A DNA stretch of 42,826 nt from Collinsella sp. WCA1-178-WT-3 (M1). GTDB taxonomy: Bacteria; Actinomycetota; Coriobacteriia; Coriobacteriales; Coriobacteriaceae. A program made the position numbers and the translations under genes. The stretch spans positions 1 to 42,826 of the forward strand of contig NZ_VUME01000014.1 in assembly GCF_009696325.1 (NCBI RefSeq), read 5' to 3'. This document shows positions 1 through 8,448 of this stretch, piece by piece (the first letter of the stretch is position 1; each line of letters starts with the position of its first letter). The notes below the pieces were generated by a model that saw only the letters and a program-made list of their open reading frames with translations, had not been told where the DNA came from and searched no databases.

Positions 1-121
1 CCCTCTACGGGGCAGGGGCTGACGGCCGTCCGGGGCGGTCGGCCAGCGACCACCGGTACGGCTCAATCGTATAGCCGTGCAACGGAAAAGAGCCGCCCTT
101 TCGGACGACTCAAACTGTAAT

Positions 122-197
122 GGGGCTATTTTAGCTGCCCCTGCCGTTAATCGTCCAAATCGTTTTCGCTATCTGCCTGGGTAGCTAAAATAGCCCC
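122..197. repeat. Inverted repeat upstream of tRNA-Ala
   Basis: Two arms of 19 bp (122-140 and 179-197) are inverted relative to each other with one G-T wobble. The inner 15 bp, GGGGCTATTTTAGCT, are perfect. The arms enclose about 38 bp. No T-tract follows, so this is not a standard terminator. It is non-coding in every frame and may be the end pair of a small palindromic element. Confidence 0.6.
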
Positions 198-275
198 GTC
201 CCAAAAAGACTGCTCCCGGTGGGGGTCGAGCTACCATCCGAAAAGTAGTCAAAAAAGCCCCGTCCCAAAAAGACT
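192..275. repeat. Short direct repeat, two 20-bp copies
   Basis: The sequence AGCCCCGTCCCAAAAAGACT occurs at 192-211 and again, identical, at 256-275. The first copy overlaps the right arm of the neighbouring inverted repeat. Apart from this, the repeat above and the tRNA promoter, I see no gene in 1-328. Confidence 0.7.
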
Positions 276-287
276 GGGTATTGGGCG

Positions 288-315
288 TTGACAGCTGGCG
301 AGCCGTAGGTAAAAT
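288..315 (+). promoter_or_regulatory. Promoter of tRNA-Ala
   Basis: A consensus -35 TTGACA (288-293) and a -10 TAAAAT (310-315) are separated by 16 bp. They end 13 bp before the mature tRNA start, as expected for a stable-RNA promoter. Confidence 0.65.
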
Positions 316-328
316 ATCAACTTGTCCT

Positions 329-401
329 GGGGACGTAGCTCAGTTGGGAGAGCGCTGCCGTCGCATGGCAGAGGCCGAGGGTTCGACTCCCTTCGTCTCC
401 A
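329..401 (+). tRNA. tRNA-Ala (anticodon CGC)
   Basis: A full cloverleaf can be folded by hand: acceptor GGGGACG with CGTCTCC, D arm GCTC/GAGC, anticodon stem CTGCC/GGCAG with loop GTCGCAT (anticodon CGC, reading GCG), and T arm around TTCGACT. Acceptor pair 3-70 is G-U, the classic alanine identity element. CCA is not encoded. A strong hairpin terminator follows. Confidence 0.95.
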
Positions 402-417
402 CCCTTGGATTTGATAA

Positions 418-447
418 GCCGTCGACATTGTGTCGGCGGCTTTTTTT
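418..447 (+). terminator. Rho-independent terminator after tRNA-Ala
   Basis: A 10-bp stem (GCCGTCGACA with TGTCGGCGGC, one G-U pair) and a 3-nt loop are followed by seven T residues. It separates the tRNA from the small membrane-protein gene. Confidence 0.85.
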
Positions 448-465
448 GAAAGAAAGGGCTGCACC

Positions 466-885
466 ATGGCCGAGCTTGAGTCCCAACCATTGTCTGACGA
501 GGAGCGCGCCGAGTTGGAAGAGCTCCGCGCCGAGAAGGCCCGCCGCGAGGAGCAGGAAAAGGCTCGTCGCGAGCGAGAGGAGCTGGCCGCCCTGCGCGCC
601 GAGCATGCGAAGGCCGAGGAGGCCGCTGCCAAGGCCGCATCCGAGCCTGCGCCTGCTGCACCCAAACCTCAGTCTAAAAAAGCCGCCCGCTCCAAGCCCG
701 CCGAGCCCAAGCCGAGCCGTGACGAGATGACGTTTGCCCAGCGCATGGTCACTTCCAAGGAGCCCACGGCCGAGGGCGAGATCCCCGGTATGGCCCCGGC
801 TCAAAAGATCATCATCGCGCTCGCCTTGGTCGCGTTTGTCGTCTTTATGGGCTACACGATCATGACCAGCATGGGCCTGCTCTAA
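466..885 (+). CDS. Small tail-anchored membrane protein, coiled-coil N-terminus
   Basis: The 139-residue product is not a family I recognise. Residues about 8-60 are almost all charged or Ala (EERAELEELRAEKARREE) and should form a coiled coil. Residues 60-90 are an Ala/Pro/Lys-rich linker. Residues about 112-135 form one hydrophobic helix (IIIALALVAFVVFMGYTIM), leaving a very short C-terminal tail. The layout fits a cytoplasmic coiled coil anchored by its tail. The ATG at 466 is preferred over upstream starts because GAAAGAAAGG lies just before it and the tRNA terminator ends at 447. It precedes pncB by 84 bp and may be co-transcribed with it. The function is unknown. Confidence 0.75.
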   Translation: MAELESQPLSDEERAELEELRAEKARREEQEKARREREELAALRAEHAKAEEAAAKAASEPAPAAPKPQSKKAARSKPAEPKPSRDEMTFAQRMVTSKEPTAEGEIPGMAPAQKIIIALALVAFVVFMGYTIMTSMGLL

Positions 886-969
886 CCGATTTGCATCGGG
901 CGTCATGTCCGCATGCTCTGCTCTCGTCCAACCCTCAACCTCTGCACAACGCATCCGAAAGGTCGCCCC

Positions 970-2475
970 ATGGCTTTGACCGACATCTCGCATCCCACCG
1001 ACATTGCAATGCTCACCGATCTGTACGAGCTCACTATGGCCCAGGGCCTGTGGGAGAGCGGCAAGGCCAATGAGCAGGGCTGTTTTACGGCGTTTTACCG
1101 TGACCATCCGTTTGGCAGCGCCTATGCCGTCATGTGCGGCACCGCCGAGCTGCCCGAGCTGGTCGAGAACCTTCGCTTTACGCCCGAGGATATCGACTAC
1201 CTCGCCTCGCTCCAGGCCCCGGCCGGCGGCGCGATGTTCAAGCCCGAATTCCTCGACTACCTGCGCGATTTTCGTGCGCATGTAAACATCGACGCCGTCC
1301 CCGAGGGCGAGCTCGTCTTTCCGCGCGAGCCCATGGTGCGCGTCACCGGCCCCGCGCTGGAGTGCCAGCTGCTCGAGACGGCGCTGCTCAACATCGTCGG
1401 CTTCCAGACGCTTGTCGCCACCAAGACGGCGCGCGTGGTGTTGGCGGCGGACGGCCGTCCCGTGGCCGAGTTTGGCCTTCGCCGCGCCCAGGGTCCCGAT
1501 GGCGGTCTGGCCGTCGCGCGCGCGAGCTACGTTGCCGGCTGTTCCTCTACGTCCAATGTGCTCGCCGGTCGCCGCTACGGTATTCCCGTCTTTGGCACGC
1601 ATGCGCACAGCTGGGTGATGAGCTTCGATTCCGAGCTCGAGGCCTTCCGTGCCTTTGCCAAGTCGAGCCCCAAGAACTGCACGCTGCTTATCGACACCTA
1701 CGACGTGCGCGAGGGCTGCGAGCATGCCATTACGGTTGCCAAGGAGATGGAGGCGGCGGGCGAGCGTCTGTCGGCCATTCGCATCGATTCCGGCGACCTC
1801 GCCAAGCTGTCCAAGTATGTCCGCGGCCGTTTTGATGCCGAGGGCTTGTCCTATGTGGGGATCTCGGTTTCCAACGATCTGGATGAATACACGATTCAGT
1901 CGCTGCTCGACCAGGGCGCGCCCATCGATAGCTTTGGCGTGGGCACTAAGCTCGCGACCTGCTACGACCAACCGGCGCTGGGCGGCGTGTACAAGCTTTC
2001 CGCCCGCCGTGCGAGCGAGATGGACCCGTGGACGCCGGTGGTCAAGCTCTCCGAGCAGCCCTACAAGCGCACGATTCCGGGCGTGCAGCGCGTGCGCCGC
2101 TATTACGACGGCTTTGGCGGCCCGGTCTGCGACATGATCTATGACGAGGACCATCTGGCGGGGGAGGGCGCCGCGCGCGGCAATACCCTCGTGGCCGTGA
2201 ACGATGCCGCCCTGGTGACCGACGTGTCCGAGCTTGAGTATCGCGAGCTGCTGGCGCCGATCGTGCGCGACGGCAGCGCTGTTGCCCCGCGCGAGAGCAT
2301 CGAGGCCGCACGCGAGCGTTGCGCTTGGGCGCTGGACCATCTGGATCCGGTCTACAAGCGCTTCCTGTACCCGCAGACCTATGTGGTGGGCATGGAGCAG
2401 GGCCTGGCGCAGGTGCGCGACGAGCTCGTGCGCAAGAACATGGCCGCGGCTTCTGCCTTCCCCTGGGCTCGCTAA
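970..2475 (+). CDS. pncB: Nicotinate phosphoribosyltransferase
   Basis: The enzyme joins nicotinate to PRPP to give nicotinate mononucleotide, with ATP hydrolysis, and is the entry step of NAD salvage from nicotinic acid. The 501-residue product has the family N-terminus (LTDLYELTMAQG), an E-L-V-F-P-R-E-P block near residue 115, the GTHAHSWVM block at about 209-217 whose first histidine is residue 211, then IRIDSGDL and GVGTKL of the phosphoribosyl-binding barrel. The start at 970 is chosen because GAAAGG lies 8 bp upstream and homology begins there; the upstream in-frame extension looks non-coding. The last third is Ala/Arg-rich and typical of actinobacterial members. proB follows after 79 bp with no visible terminator. 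Confidence 0.93.
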   Translation: MALTDISHPTDIAMLTDLYELTMAQGLWESGKANEQGCFTAFYRDHPFGSAYAVMCGTAELPELVENLRFTPEDIDYLASLQAPAGGAMFKPEFLDYLRDFRAHVNIDAVPEGELVFPREPMVRVTGPALECQLLETALLNIVGFQTLVATKTARVVLAADGRPVAEFGLRRAQGPDGGLAVARASYVAGCSSTSNVLAGRRYGIPVFGTHAHSWVMSFDSELEAFRAFAKSSPKNCTLLIDTYDVREGCEHAITVAKEMEAAGERLSAIRIDSGDLAKLSKYVRGRFDAEGLSYVGISVSNDLDEYTIQSLLDQGAPIDSFGVGTKLATCYDQPALGGVYKLSARRASEMDPWTPVVKLSEQPYKRTIPGVQRVRRYYDGFGGPVCDMIYDEDHLAGEGAARGNTLVAVNDAALVTDVSELEYRELLAPIVRDGSAVAPRESIEAARERCAWALDHLDPVYKRFLYPQTYVVGMEQGLAQVRDELVRKNMAAASAFPWAR

Positions 2476-2554
2476 TTTTCTTGGGTGTAGGGTGGAATTA
2501 CGTTCCCTCGGCCGTCAGCTCGCCCGAACCCTCAACAGTTGATTGGTTTGACGT

Positions 2555-3682
2555 ATGACGACTTCTTATAAAACGATGGTGGTAAAGATCGGTTCGTCCA
2601 CGGTGGTGGGCGCCGATGGCAAGGTCAACCGCGCCTTTATCGGCGGGCTTGCCGATCAGGCTGCTGCCCTGCGCAAACTCGGCTGGCGTCTGGTCGTGGT
2701 GAGTTCGGGCGCCATTGCCTGTGGCTATCCCGTGCTGGGCTTTGACCGCAAACCGGTCGGTGACCTGCCGAGCCTGCAGGCCTGCGCCTCGGCCGGTCAG
2801 TGCATCATCTCGTCGGCCTACGACGAGGAGTTCCATGCGCGCGACCTGCTCACCTCGCTCGTGCTGCTCACGCGTCACGACACGGCCCGTCGCACGTCCT
2901 ATCTGCACGCGCGCGACGCGCTGCTGCGTCTGGTGGAACTGGGCGTGGTGCCGGTCGTCAACGAGAACGACACCGTTACCGTCGACGAGATCAAGTTTGG
3001 CGACAACGACACGCTGGCGGCGCTTGTGGGCTGCCTGGTTTCTGCCGACCTGTGCGTGACGCTCTCGGACATCGATGGCCTCTATACCGCCAATCCGCAC
3101 GAGGACCCCACGGCCGAGTTCGTCCCGGTCGTGCATAAGATCGATGCCAAGATCATTGCCTCGGCGGGCGATTCTTCCACATCGGTTGGCACAGGCGGCA
3201 TGATTACCAAGATCCGCGCGAGCCGCATCCTGATGACGGCGGGCATTCAGAGCGTGATTTGCTCGGGCGAGGAGCCCGATGCGCTCGTGCGCCTTGCCCG
3301 CGGCGAGAGCGTGGGCACGCTGTTCGATCCGCCGGCGGAGCGCCTGGACATTGCGCCCCGCAAGCTGTGGATTGCACTGGGCGACAAGGCGCATGGCTCG
3401 GTGACGGTCGATGACGGCGCCGCGAAAGCGCTGGTCAGCCGCGGTTCTTCCCTGCTTGCGGTGGGTATTCGCGAGGTCGATGGCACGTTTGCCGAGGGCG
3501 ATGTGCTCGACGTGTGCGACCCGAGCGGCATGGTTGTCGCCCGCGGTATCGCCGAGGCCGATTCGGACGTGCTGGAGCTTGCAGCCGGACGCCGCCAGGA
3601 CCAGATTGCCGGCAACCGCTTGCTGGCAGACCTGGCCGAGAAGCCCGCGATCCACCGAGACAACTTGATCGTCTTTGCTTAG
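2555..3682 (+). CDS. proB: Glutamate 5-kinase
   Basis: It phosphorylates L-glutamate to gamma-glutamyl phosphate, the first step of proline synthesis. The 375-residue protein has an amino-acid-kinase domain (about 1-260) with the phosphate-binding start VVKIGSSTV, the SSGAIA loop, VPVVNENDTV and FGDNDTLAA for substrate, and GTGGMITKI. A PUA domain follows (about 275-365), as in full-length ProB. Its partner proA lies 1.9 kb downstream on the same strand, separated by an intergenic repeat and an opposing peptidase gene, so the two are not in one simple operon. The ribosome-binding site before 2555 is weak. A second in-frame ATG at 2576 would remove the first seven residues only. Confidence 0.95.
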   Translation: MTTSYKTMVVKIGSSTVVGADGKVNRAFIGGLADQAAALRKLGWRLVVVSSGAIACGYPVLGFDRKPVGDLPSLQACASAGQCIISSAYDEEFHARDLLTSLVLLTRHDTARRTSYLHARDALLRLVELGVVPVVNENDTVTVDEIKFGDNDTLAALVGCLVSADLCVTLSDIDGLYTANPHEDPTAEFVPVVHKIDAKIIASAGDSSTSVGTGGMITKIRASRILMTAGIQSVICSGEEPDALVRLARGESVGTLFDPPAERLDIAPRKLWIALGDKAHGSVTVDDGAAKALVSRGSSLLAVGIREVDGTFAEGDVLDVCDPSGMVVARGIAEADSDVLELAAGRRQDQIAGNRLLADLAEKPAIHRDNLIVFA

Positions 3683-3773
3683 GCCTCGACGCCGGGCGCC
3701 TTCGATCTGCAATGCACGCGGGGCGAAATTACCGGGGTAACTTTGCCCCGCCGCGCTCATGTCCGATCTGGTT

Positions 3774-3933
3774 GCCACGAAAACGGCCCATCTACTACGT
3801 TTAATGGGATATCGGTGACCATACCAAGAAATGCAAAAAGAAAACCGCAGGTAGAACGCCTGCGGTTTTCTTTATTAATGGCATCTGGTTGGGCCATGCG
3901 GGTGAAACGTAGTAGATGGGCCGCTTTCGTGGC
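3774..3933. repeat. 160-bp palindromic intergenic element, copy 1
   Basis: Left arm 3774-3802 and right arm 3905-3933 are 29-bp inverted repeats with one mismatch. They begin GCCACGAAA and end TCTACTACGTTT on the left. The interior holds a strong hairpin at about 3837-3873 (AAAGAAAACCGCAGG with CCTGCGGTTTTCTTT) that could stop transcripts from either strand. It lies between the convergent proB and peptidase genes. Copies 2 and 3 share the arms, the length and the AAAACCGCAGGTA core. No open reading frame of its own is seen. Confidence 0.9.
3837..3873. terminator. Terminator-like hairpin inside element copy 1
   Basis: A 15-bp perfect stem with a short loop is flanked by A-rich sequence on one side and T-rich sequence on the other, so it can act as a bidirectional terminator between proB (+) and the peptidase (-). 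The hairpin is complete only in this copy; copies 2 and 3 keep just the left half. Confidence 0.6.
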
Positions 3934-4011
3934 GAAGGGCGTCATCCGGCGCTCGGGAATTCGGCACTTGGGGGCGTTTCTTATGTGCCGGCCGGTGGGG
4001 ACACTCCTTTG

Positions 4012-5430
4012 CTAGAAGATCTGGCGCAGGTCTCCGCGGTTGAGGGCCTCGTCGAAGAGGTGCTTAAACACCACGCTGCCGTGCAGGCCGTCGTGCTCGA
4101 ACTCGTTCGTCACCCAGGCGTGTGAGTTGCCCACGCGGCTGAGCGTGTCGAGCTGCAGGCCCGAATCCACGTACATGTCGTCGAAATACACCGCGGCTTG
4201 GAGCGGCACCTCGTTGCAGGCCAGGCGCTGCGGGTCGTAGATCTTGTCCCAGCTGGTGTCTTCCATCAGCAGGTCCATGGCGGGCTTGAAGGGCTTGAGC
4301 TCGGGCATCTGCTCAAACATCCACGGGAACATGGCCTCGCCGGTAAACATGAGTGGGCGCGCGAGGGTGTCGAACTCGGCACGATGGGCCTTTTCCTCGG
4401 CGGCTGCCCAGCCAATGGGCATCGTGTCGCCATCGGCGTAGATGAATTCCTGCAGCGTCCAGTACAGCGGATTCGTGCGCGTGTTGGTGCGCTCGAAGGC
4501 GCGCATCAAAAAGCTGTCGGATACCGATGAGCCGCAGCTCAACGTGCCGTCGCCATTAACAAACGCGTGGTCGATAATCCAGTGCATGCGCTCAAAGCTC
4601 GGCTTCATGCCAAAGTCGCTGCCCATGAGCTGCAGGCGCTCGACCGTCATCGGCGAGCCGTCGGGCAGTGTGGGCTTTTGCTCCTCGAGGGCATCTGCCA
4701 GGGCCGCCACGCGCTCGACGTCGGCGGGGTACCGGTCGTAATACTGCTGAGTCTTGGCCGCCATACGCGGGAAGGTGTGCGCGTAGACCTCGCTGGCACT
4801 CGCCGGTACGTGCGGAATGCCACCGCAGGTAAAGCTCGCCGCCACGCCCTCGGGGAAGAGCGACAGATAGCTCAACGTCAAAAAGCCACCGTAACTCTGG
4901 CCGAGTGTGACCCAGGGCTTGCCGCCAAAGCCCACCAGGCGCAGGTACTCAAAGTCGCGCACGATGGAGCTGGCGAGGTGGCGCTTGAGGAAGTCTGCCT
5001 GCGAGCGGGCCGCATCGGAGCCTGCCGCCTCGGCGCGCTCGCCCAGTGCGGCAATCGTGCGCCCGTCTACACAGCTGCTGCGCCCGGTACCGCGCTGGTC
5101 GGGCAGGACGACGCGGAAATGCTTGACGGCCTCCTCAATCCAGCCGTCGCTTGTGGGCGACAGCGGACGCGGGCTCTCACCGCCGGGGCCACCCTGCAAA
5201 AAGAGGAGGAGTGGCAGGTCGTCGTTGATACGGTCGGGAGCGCAAACCACGCGGTAGAAAAGCTTGATGCTCTCGGGTGCGCCGGCGATGGGCGCCGGCA
5301 TGGCGCCGCGGCGCATGGTGCTGCCGAAGGCCAAAAGCATTGGCTCCAGGCCGCGCCAATCCAAGGGGACGTCGATGCTGTGGTCCTCGACATAGAGGCC
5401 GGGGACGTGGTACGAAGTGATGAGGGCCAT
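4012..5430 (-). CDS. Prolyl-iminopeptidase-like alpha/beta hydrolase (S33)
   Basis: The 472-residue protein is an alpha/beta-hydrolase of peptidase family S33. Members remove N-terminal proline from peptides. Visible features are LLLFLQGGPGGESPRP (oxyanion-hole HGGPG-type loop), VVLPDQRGTGRSS, and the nucleophile elbow GQSYGG with Ser179. A late Asp (YVDSG) and a His (HDGLHGSVV) are likely triad members. No signal peptide is seen, so it is probably cytoplasmic. The ATG at 5430 is used because GGGAG precedes it; the longer open frame upstream runs into proA on the other strand. It is divergent from proA (113 bp) and convergent with proB, so proline release from peptides and proline synthesis share a locus. 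Substrate is inferred from family. Confidence 0.85.
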   Translation of the reverse strand: MALITSYHVPGLYVEDHSIDVPLDWRGLEPMLLAFGSTMRRGAMPAPIAGAPESIKLFYRVVCAPDRINDDLPLLLFLQGGPGGESPRPLSPTSDGWIEEAVKHFRVVLPDQRGTGRSSCVDGRTIAALGERAEAAGSDAARSQADFLKRHLASSIVRDFEYLRLVGFGGKPWVTLGQSYGGFLTLSYLSLFPEGVAASFTCGGIPHVPASASEVYAHTFPRMAAKTQQYYDRYPADVERVAALADALEEQKPTLPDGSPMTVERLQLMGSDFGMKPSFERMHWIIDHAFVNGDGTLSCGSSVSDSFLMRAFERTNTRTNPLYWTLQEFIYADGDTMPIGWAAAEEKAHRAEFDTLARPLMFTGEAMFPWMFEQMPELKPFKPAMDLLMEDTSWDKIYDPQRLACNEVPLQAAVYFDDMYVDSGLQLDTLSRVGNSHAWVTNEFEHDGLHGSVVFKHLFDEALNRGDLRQIF

Positions 5431-5543
5431 GCGGTACTCCCGTTCGTTGCGGTGTTTCGGGTTGACCAATTCTACCGCCGCCAGCGAGGATGCGCATAAA
5501 TCGGCTACCATGGTTGGCAAACTTCTAAGAGAAAGGGCCGCCC

Positions 5544-6830
5544 ATGTCGGTCGATATAGCCACGTATGTCCACGATCTTGCCGTTGCCGCCAAGGCAGCG
5601 TCGGCCTCGCTTGCCACGGCGAGCGACGAGCAACGCCAGGAGGCCGTGCGCGCCATGGCCGCGGCGCTGCGCGATGGCGTCGATTCCATCGTCGCCGCCA
5701 ACGAGCTCGATATGTCCGCTGCGCGCGATGCGGGCACCTCGGCGGGGCTCCTCGACCGTCTGCTGCTGACGCCCGAGCGCGTCGAGGGCATGGCCGCCGG
5801 CCTGGAGAAGCTCGCTGAGCTGCCCGATCCTGTCGGCCGCGTGCTCGACCACCGCGTACTTGCAAGTGGTGTGGACCTCACCCGCGTGAGCGTGCCGCTG
5901 GGCCTGGTCGCCATGGTGTATGAGGCGCGCCCCAACGTGACGGCCGATGCCGCGGGCATCTGCATCCGCACCGGCAACGCCTGTATTCTGCGCGGCGGTT
6001 CGCTGGCCTATCACTCGTGCGCCATGATTGCCGAACTGCTGGCCGATGCGCTCGAGGCCAAGGGTTTCCCGCGCGAGGCTATCTCGATGATCGAGTCCAC
6101 CGACCGCGAGGCCACCGGCGAGCTCATGAAGCTTCGCGGCATCGTCGACGTGCTTATTCCGCGTGGCGGTGCGGGCCTGATCCAGCGCTGCGTGCGCGAG
6201 TCGCTTGTGCCGGTTATCGAGACGGGCACGGGAAACTGCCATATCTACGTGCATGAGTCGGCCGACTTTGATAAAGCGCTCAACATTATCGTCAATGCTA
6301 AGACCCAGCGCGTGGGCGTGTGCAACGCCGCCGAGTCGCTGCTTGTGGACCGCGCCGTGGCAGATTCGTTTTTGCCGGCGGTCGTGGCCGTTCTGCACGA
6401 CCACGGCGTGCTGATTCACGGAGACGAGGCCGCGTGTGCCGCATGCGCCGACGCCGGTCTTGCCGAGGGCGACGACTACGTGGCCGCGACCGAGGAGGAC
6501 TGGGGCCGCGAGTACCTGGCGCTCGAGATGAGCGTGAAGGTCGTGGCGAACGAGGACGAGGCCATCGCGCACATCAATCGCTATGGCACTATGCATTCCG
6601 AGGCCATCATCGCCGAGGATGCGGACGCCTGCGAGCGCTTTTTGGATGAGATCGATGCCTCGGCCGTGTATGCCAACGCCAGCACGCGCTTTACCGACGG
6701 CGGCGAGTTTGGCCTGGGCGCCGAGATCGGCATCTCGACCCAAAAGCTCCACGCCCGCGGCCCCTTTGCCGCCGAGGCCCTCACCACCTACAAATACAAG
6801 CTCCGCGGCACCGGCCAGGTCCGCCCCTAA
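5544..6830 (+). CDS. proA: Gamma-glutamyl phosphate reductase
   Basis: It reduces gamma-glutamyl phosphate with NADPH to glutamate 5-semialdehyde, the second step of proline synthesis. The 428 residues match the usual ProA length. Visible blocks are PLGLVAMVYEARPNVTADAAG, the GGSLAYHS loop, IPRGGAGLI and the active-site segment QRVGVCNAAESLLV with catalytic Cys260. The C-terminal FGLGAEIGISTQKLHARGP is strongly conserved in the family. The ATG follows GAGAAAGGG at a normal distance. No proC is seen in this window. A terminator follows at 6881. Confidence 0.96.
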   Translation: MSVDIATYVHDLAVAAKAASASLATASDEQRQEAVRAMAAALRDGVDSIVAANELDMSAARDAGTSAGLLDRLLLTPERVEGMAAGLEKLAELPDPVGRVLDHRVLASGVDLTRVSVPLGLVAMVYEARPNVTADAAGICIRTGNACILRGGSLAYHSCAMIAELLADALEAKGFPREAISMIESTDREATGELMKLRGIVDVLIPRGGAGLIQRCVRESLVPVIETGTGNCHIYVHESADFDKALNIIVNAKTQRVGVCNAAESLLVDRAVADSFLPAVVAVLHDHGVLIHGDEAACAACADAGLAEGDDYVAATEEDWGREYLALEMSVKVVANEDEAIAHINRYGTMHSEAIIAEDADACERFLDEIDASAVYANASTRFTDGGEFGLGAEIGISTQKLHARGPFAAEALTTYKYKLRGTGQVRP

Positions 6831-6880
6831 ACCTCCCAAAAAGGGACAGGTTTATTTTGGCAGGTTTTATCTGCGGTTTT

Positions 6881-6909
6881 GCTGGGCGACGCGTTCGCCC
6901 GGCTTTTTT
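6881..6909 (+). terminator. Rho-independent terminator after proA
   Basis: GCTGGGCGA pairs with TCGCCCGGC (one G-U) around a CGCGT loop, followed by six T residues. Confidence 0.8.
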
Positions 6910-7001
6910 CTCCGTATGCCTTTTCTACCTTTCGGCTTGAACCGCGGCGATATACGATAGTGACACCGTGTCCTAGCACCGACTCACCTGGAGGTATTGC
7001 C

Positions 7002-7601
7002 ATGTCTCAGACGCTTTCCGCCGGAATCACCCGCGACCGTGCGTTCGAATTGCTCAACGAGCACAACAAAGATCCGTTCCACATCACCCACGGCGAGACG
7101 GTCGAGGGCACCATGCGCTACTTTGCGCGCGAGTTCGACCCCGAGAACGAGGAGTTTTGGGGCATCGTCGGCCTGCTGCACGACTTGGATTGGGAGGAGC
7201 ATGAGGACGACCCCGTGAACCACACCATCTATGCGGCCGAGATTCTGGAGAGCGAGGGTGCATCGCCCGAGCTCATCCGCGCCATCCAGACGCATACCTC
7301 GGACTTCAACACCTCGCTGCCCAAGCCCGAGCTGCAGATGGAAAAGATCCTGTTTGCCTGCGACGAACTTACCGGCCTGATTGGGGCTGCCGTGATCATG
7401 CGTCCGAGCAAGAGCGTCATGGACTTTACGACCAAGTCGCTCAAGAAGAAGTTCAAGGACAAGCGCTTTGCCGCCGGCTGCTCGCGCGACGTGATTACGC
7501 AGGGCGCCGAGATGCTGGGCTGGGAGCTCCCCGAGCTCTTCGACCGTACCATCGCGGCCATGCAGTCCTTCGCGCCCGACCGCGACACCTTCCAGGCCTA
7601 A
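7002..7601 (+). CDS. HD-domain hydrolase family protein
   Basis: The 199-residue protein carries an HD metal-binding domain: an early His in HITHGE (residue 30), the His60-Asp61 doublet in GLLHDLDWEEH, a following HTIYAAEIL helix and a later Asp in ACDELTGLI. HD proteins are metal-dependent phosphohydrolases, often acting on nucleotides; the substrate here is unknown. The start at 7002 has a perfect GGAGGT 6 bp upstream, so the longer frame opening at 6879 inside the terminator region is rejected. The gene stands alone, converging on the CarD-like gene with 19 bp between stops, and is bracketed by 15-bp inverted repeats. Confidence 0.85.
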   Translation: MSQTLSAGITRDRAFELLNEHNKDPFHITHGETVEGTMRYFAREFDPENEEFWGIVGLLHDLDWEEHEDDPVNHTIYAAEILESEGASPELIRAIQTHTSDFNTSLPKPELQMEKILFACDELTGLIGAAVIMRPSKSVMDFTTKSLKKKFKDKRFAAGCSRDVITQGAEMLGWELPELFDRTIAAMQSFAPDRDTFQA

Positions 7602-7620
7602 CCTGTCCCTTTTTGGCAGG

Positions 7621-8106
7621 TTAGTTGAGGGCGGCTTGGGCTAGGCGGGCTTCGGCGTCTTCCTCGGTGACGCCCAAGGCCACGGCAATCTCCTCGATGG
7701 AGCGGCGCTTGGCTTCCTTGAGTACGCGCATGTAGTAAGAGCTGGGTTTTTTATCTGCTTCCTCGGCCTGGCGAATACGGTGCATCATTGTTTTTGCCAC
7801 GCGGACCGTCTCGGGCGCACCCAGCTTGAGCTGCTGCTTAAAGTGCGTCTCCTCGAGCGAGCTGTTGCGCTCGGTAAAGGTGTCGCACTCCAGCTCGTCG
7901 TAGTGGCTCAGCAGGTGCTCGGCATCTTGCTGGGAGATGGCGGCATGCAGACGGTCGGCCTGCGCCACGGGGTACATGAGGATCGTCTGCGCATGTCCCT
8001 GCTTGGTCTCGAGCAACAGCATGGGCTGCGGTGTGTCTTCCCTAAAACCGACGACGGTGCAGACTCCCTGACCCGGATGAATGACGTGTTGACCGATTGA
8101 GAACAT
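7621..8106 (-). CDS. CarD/CdnL-family transcriptional regulator
   Basis: The 161-residue protein begins MFSIGQHVIHPGQGVCTVVGF, the RNA-polymerase-interacting Tudor-like fold shared by CarD and Mfd. The C-terminal half (residues about 75-160) is helical and basic, with RVAKTMMHRIRQ and YYMRVLKEAKRRSIEEIAVALGVTEEDAEARL resembling the DNA-binding domain. CarD proteins stabilise open promoter complexes at rRNA and housekeeping promoters. The start has TAGGAGGT immediately upstream. The gene is divergent from argS across a 342-bp gap and its 3' end converges on the HD-domain gene. Confidence 0.9.
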   Translation of the reverse strand: MFSIGQHVIHPGQGVCTVVGFREDTPQPMLLLETKQGHAQTILMYPVAQADRLHAAISQQDAEHLLSHYDELECDTFTERNSSLEETHFKQQLKLGAPETVRVAKTMMHRIRQAEEADKKPSSYYMRVLKEAKRRSIEEIAVALGVTEEDAEARLAQAALN

Positions 8107-8448
8107 GCTACCTCCTACTTATACGAATTTACGTATGTCTAGAATACCACGCTGACGTGCGCAAACCCTTACTTTATGCAGGAAAAGCACACAAATCCGA
8201 TAGGTAAGAGTATTCGATATTCTGAGCTGCCCATGCAGATGTTTATGCATTTTCGGCGGGTGCACAATCAGCAGGCAGACCGCCATCTTTGAATGGCCTT
8301 GCGACAACTGTAGTCAATTTTGTGCATATGCAATATCGATTGACTTTACCCTACGACAGTAGTTACCGCTTGTGTTAGAGTGCTGCAAACTCTGGCTTTT
8401 GCCCTACGAGTGACCAAGAGCTCGGGGGCTTTAACACAAGGAGGATCT
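8107..8448. other. Intergenic region between carD-like gene and argS
   Basis: This 342-bp AT-richer gap must hold both divergent promoters. A TTGACT lies at about 8339 and a TTAGAGT-like -10 near 8374, but their spacing does not suit one promoter, so I do not call one. I see no gene, no T-box features and no riboswitch. Confidence 0.4.

Larger units (their letters stand above)
6838..7614. repeat. 15-bp inverted repeats flanking the HD-domain gene
   Basis: AAAAAGGGACAGGTT at 6838-6852 and its exact reverse complement at 7600-7614 bracket the HD-domain gene. The right copy overlaps the gene's stop codon. A TTTGGCAGGTT word follows both copies in the same orientation, so each site is a composite and not a plain inverted copy. 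Confidence 0.65.

Noticed and set aside
340-2340. Long minus-strand open frame opposite tRNA-Ala and pncB
   Set aside because: It covers the tRNA and the well-supported pncB in antisense, is His/Gly/Leu-rich without domain features, and is a by-product of GC-rich codon positions.
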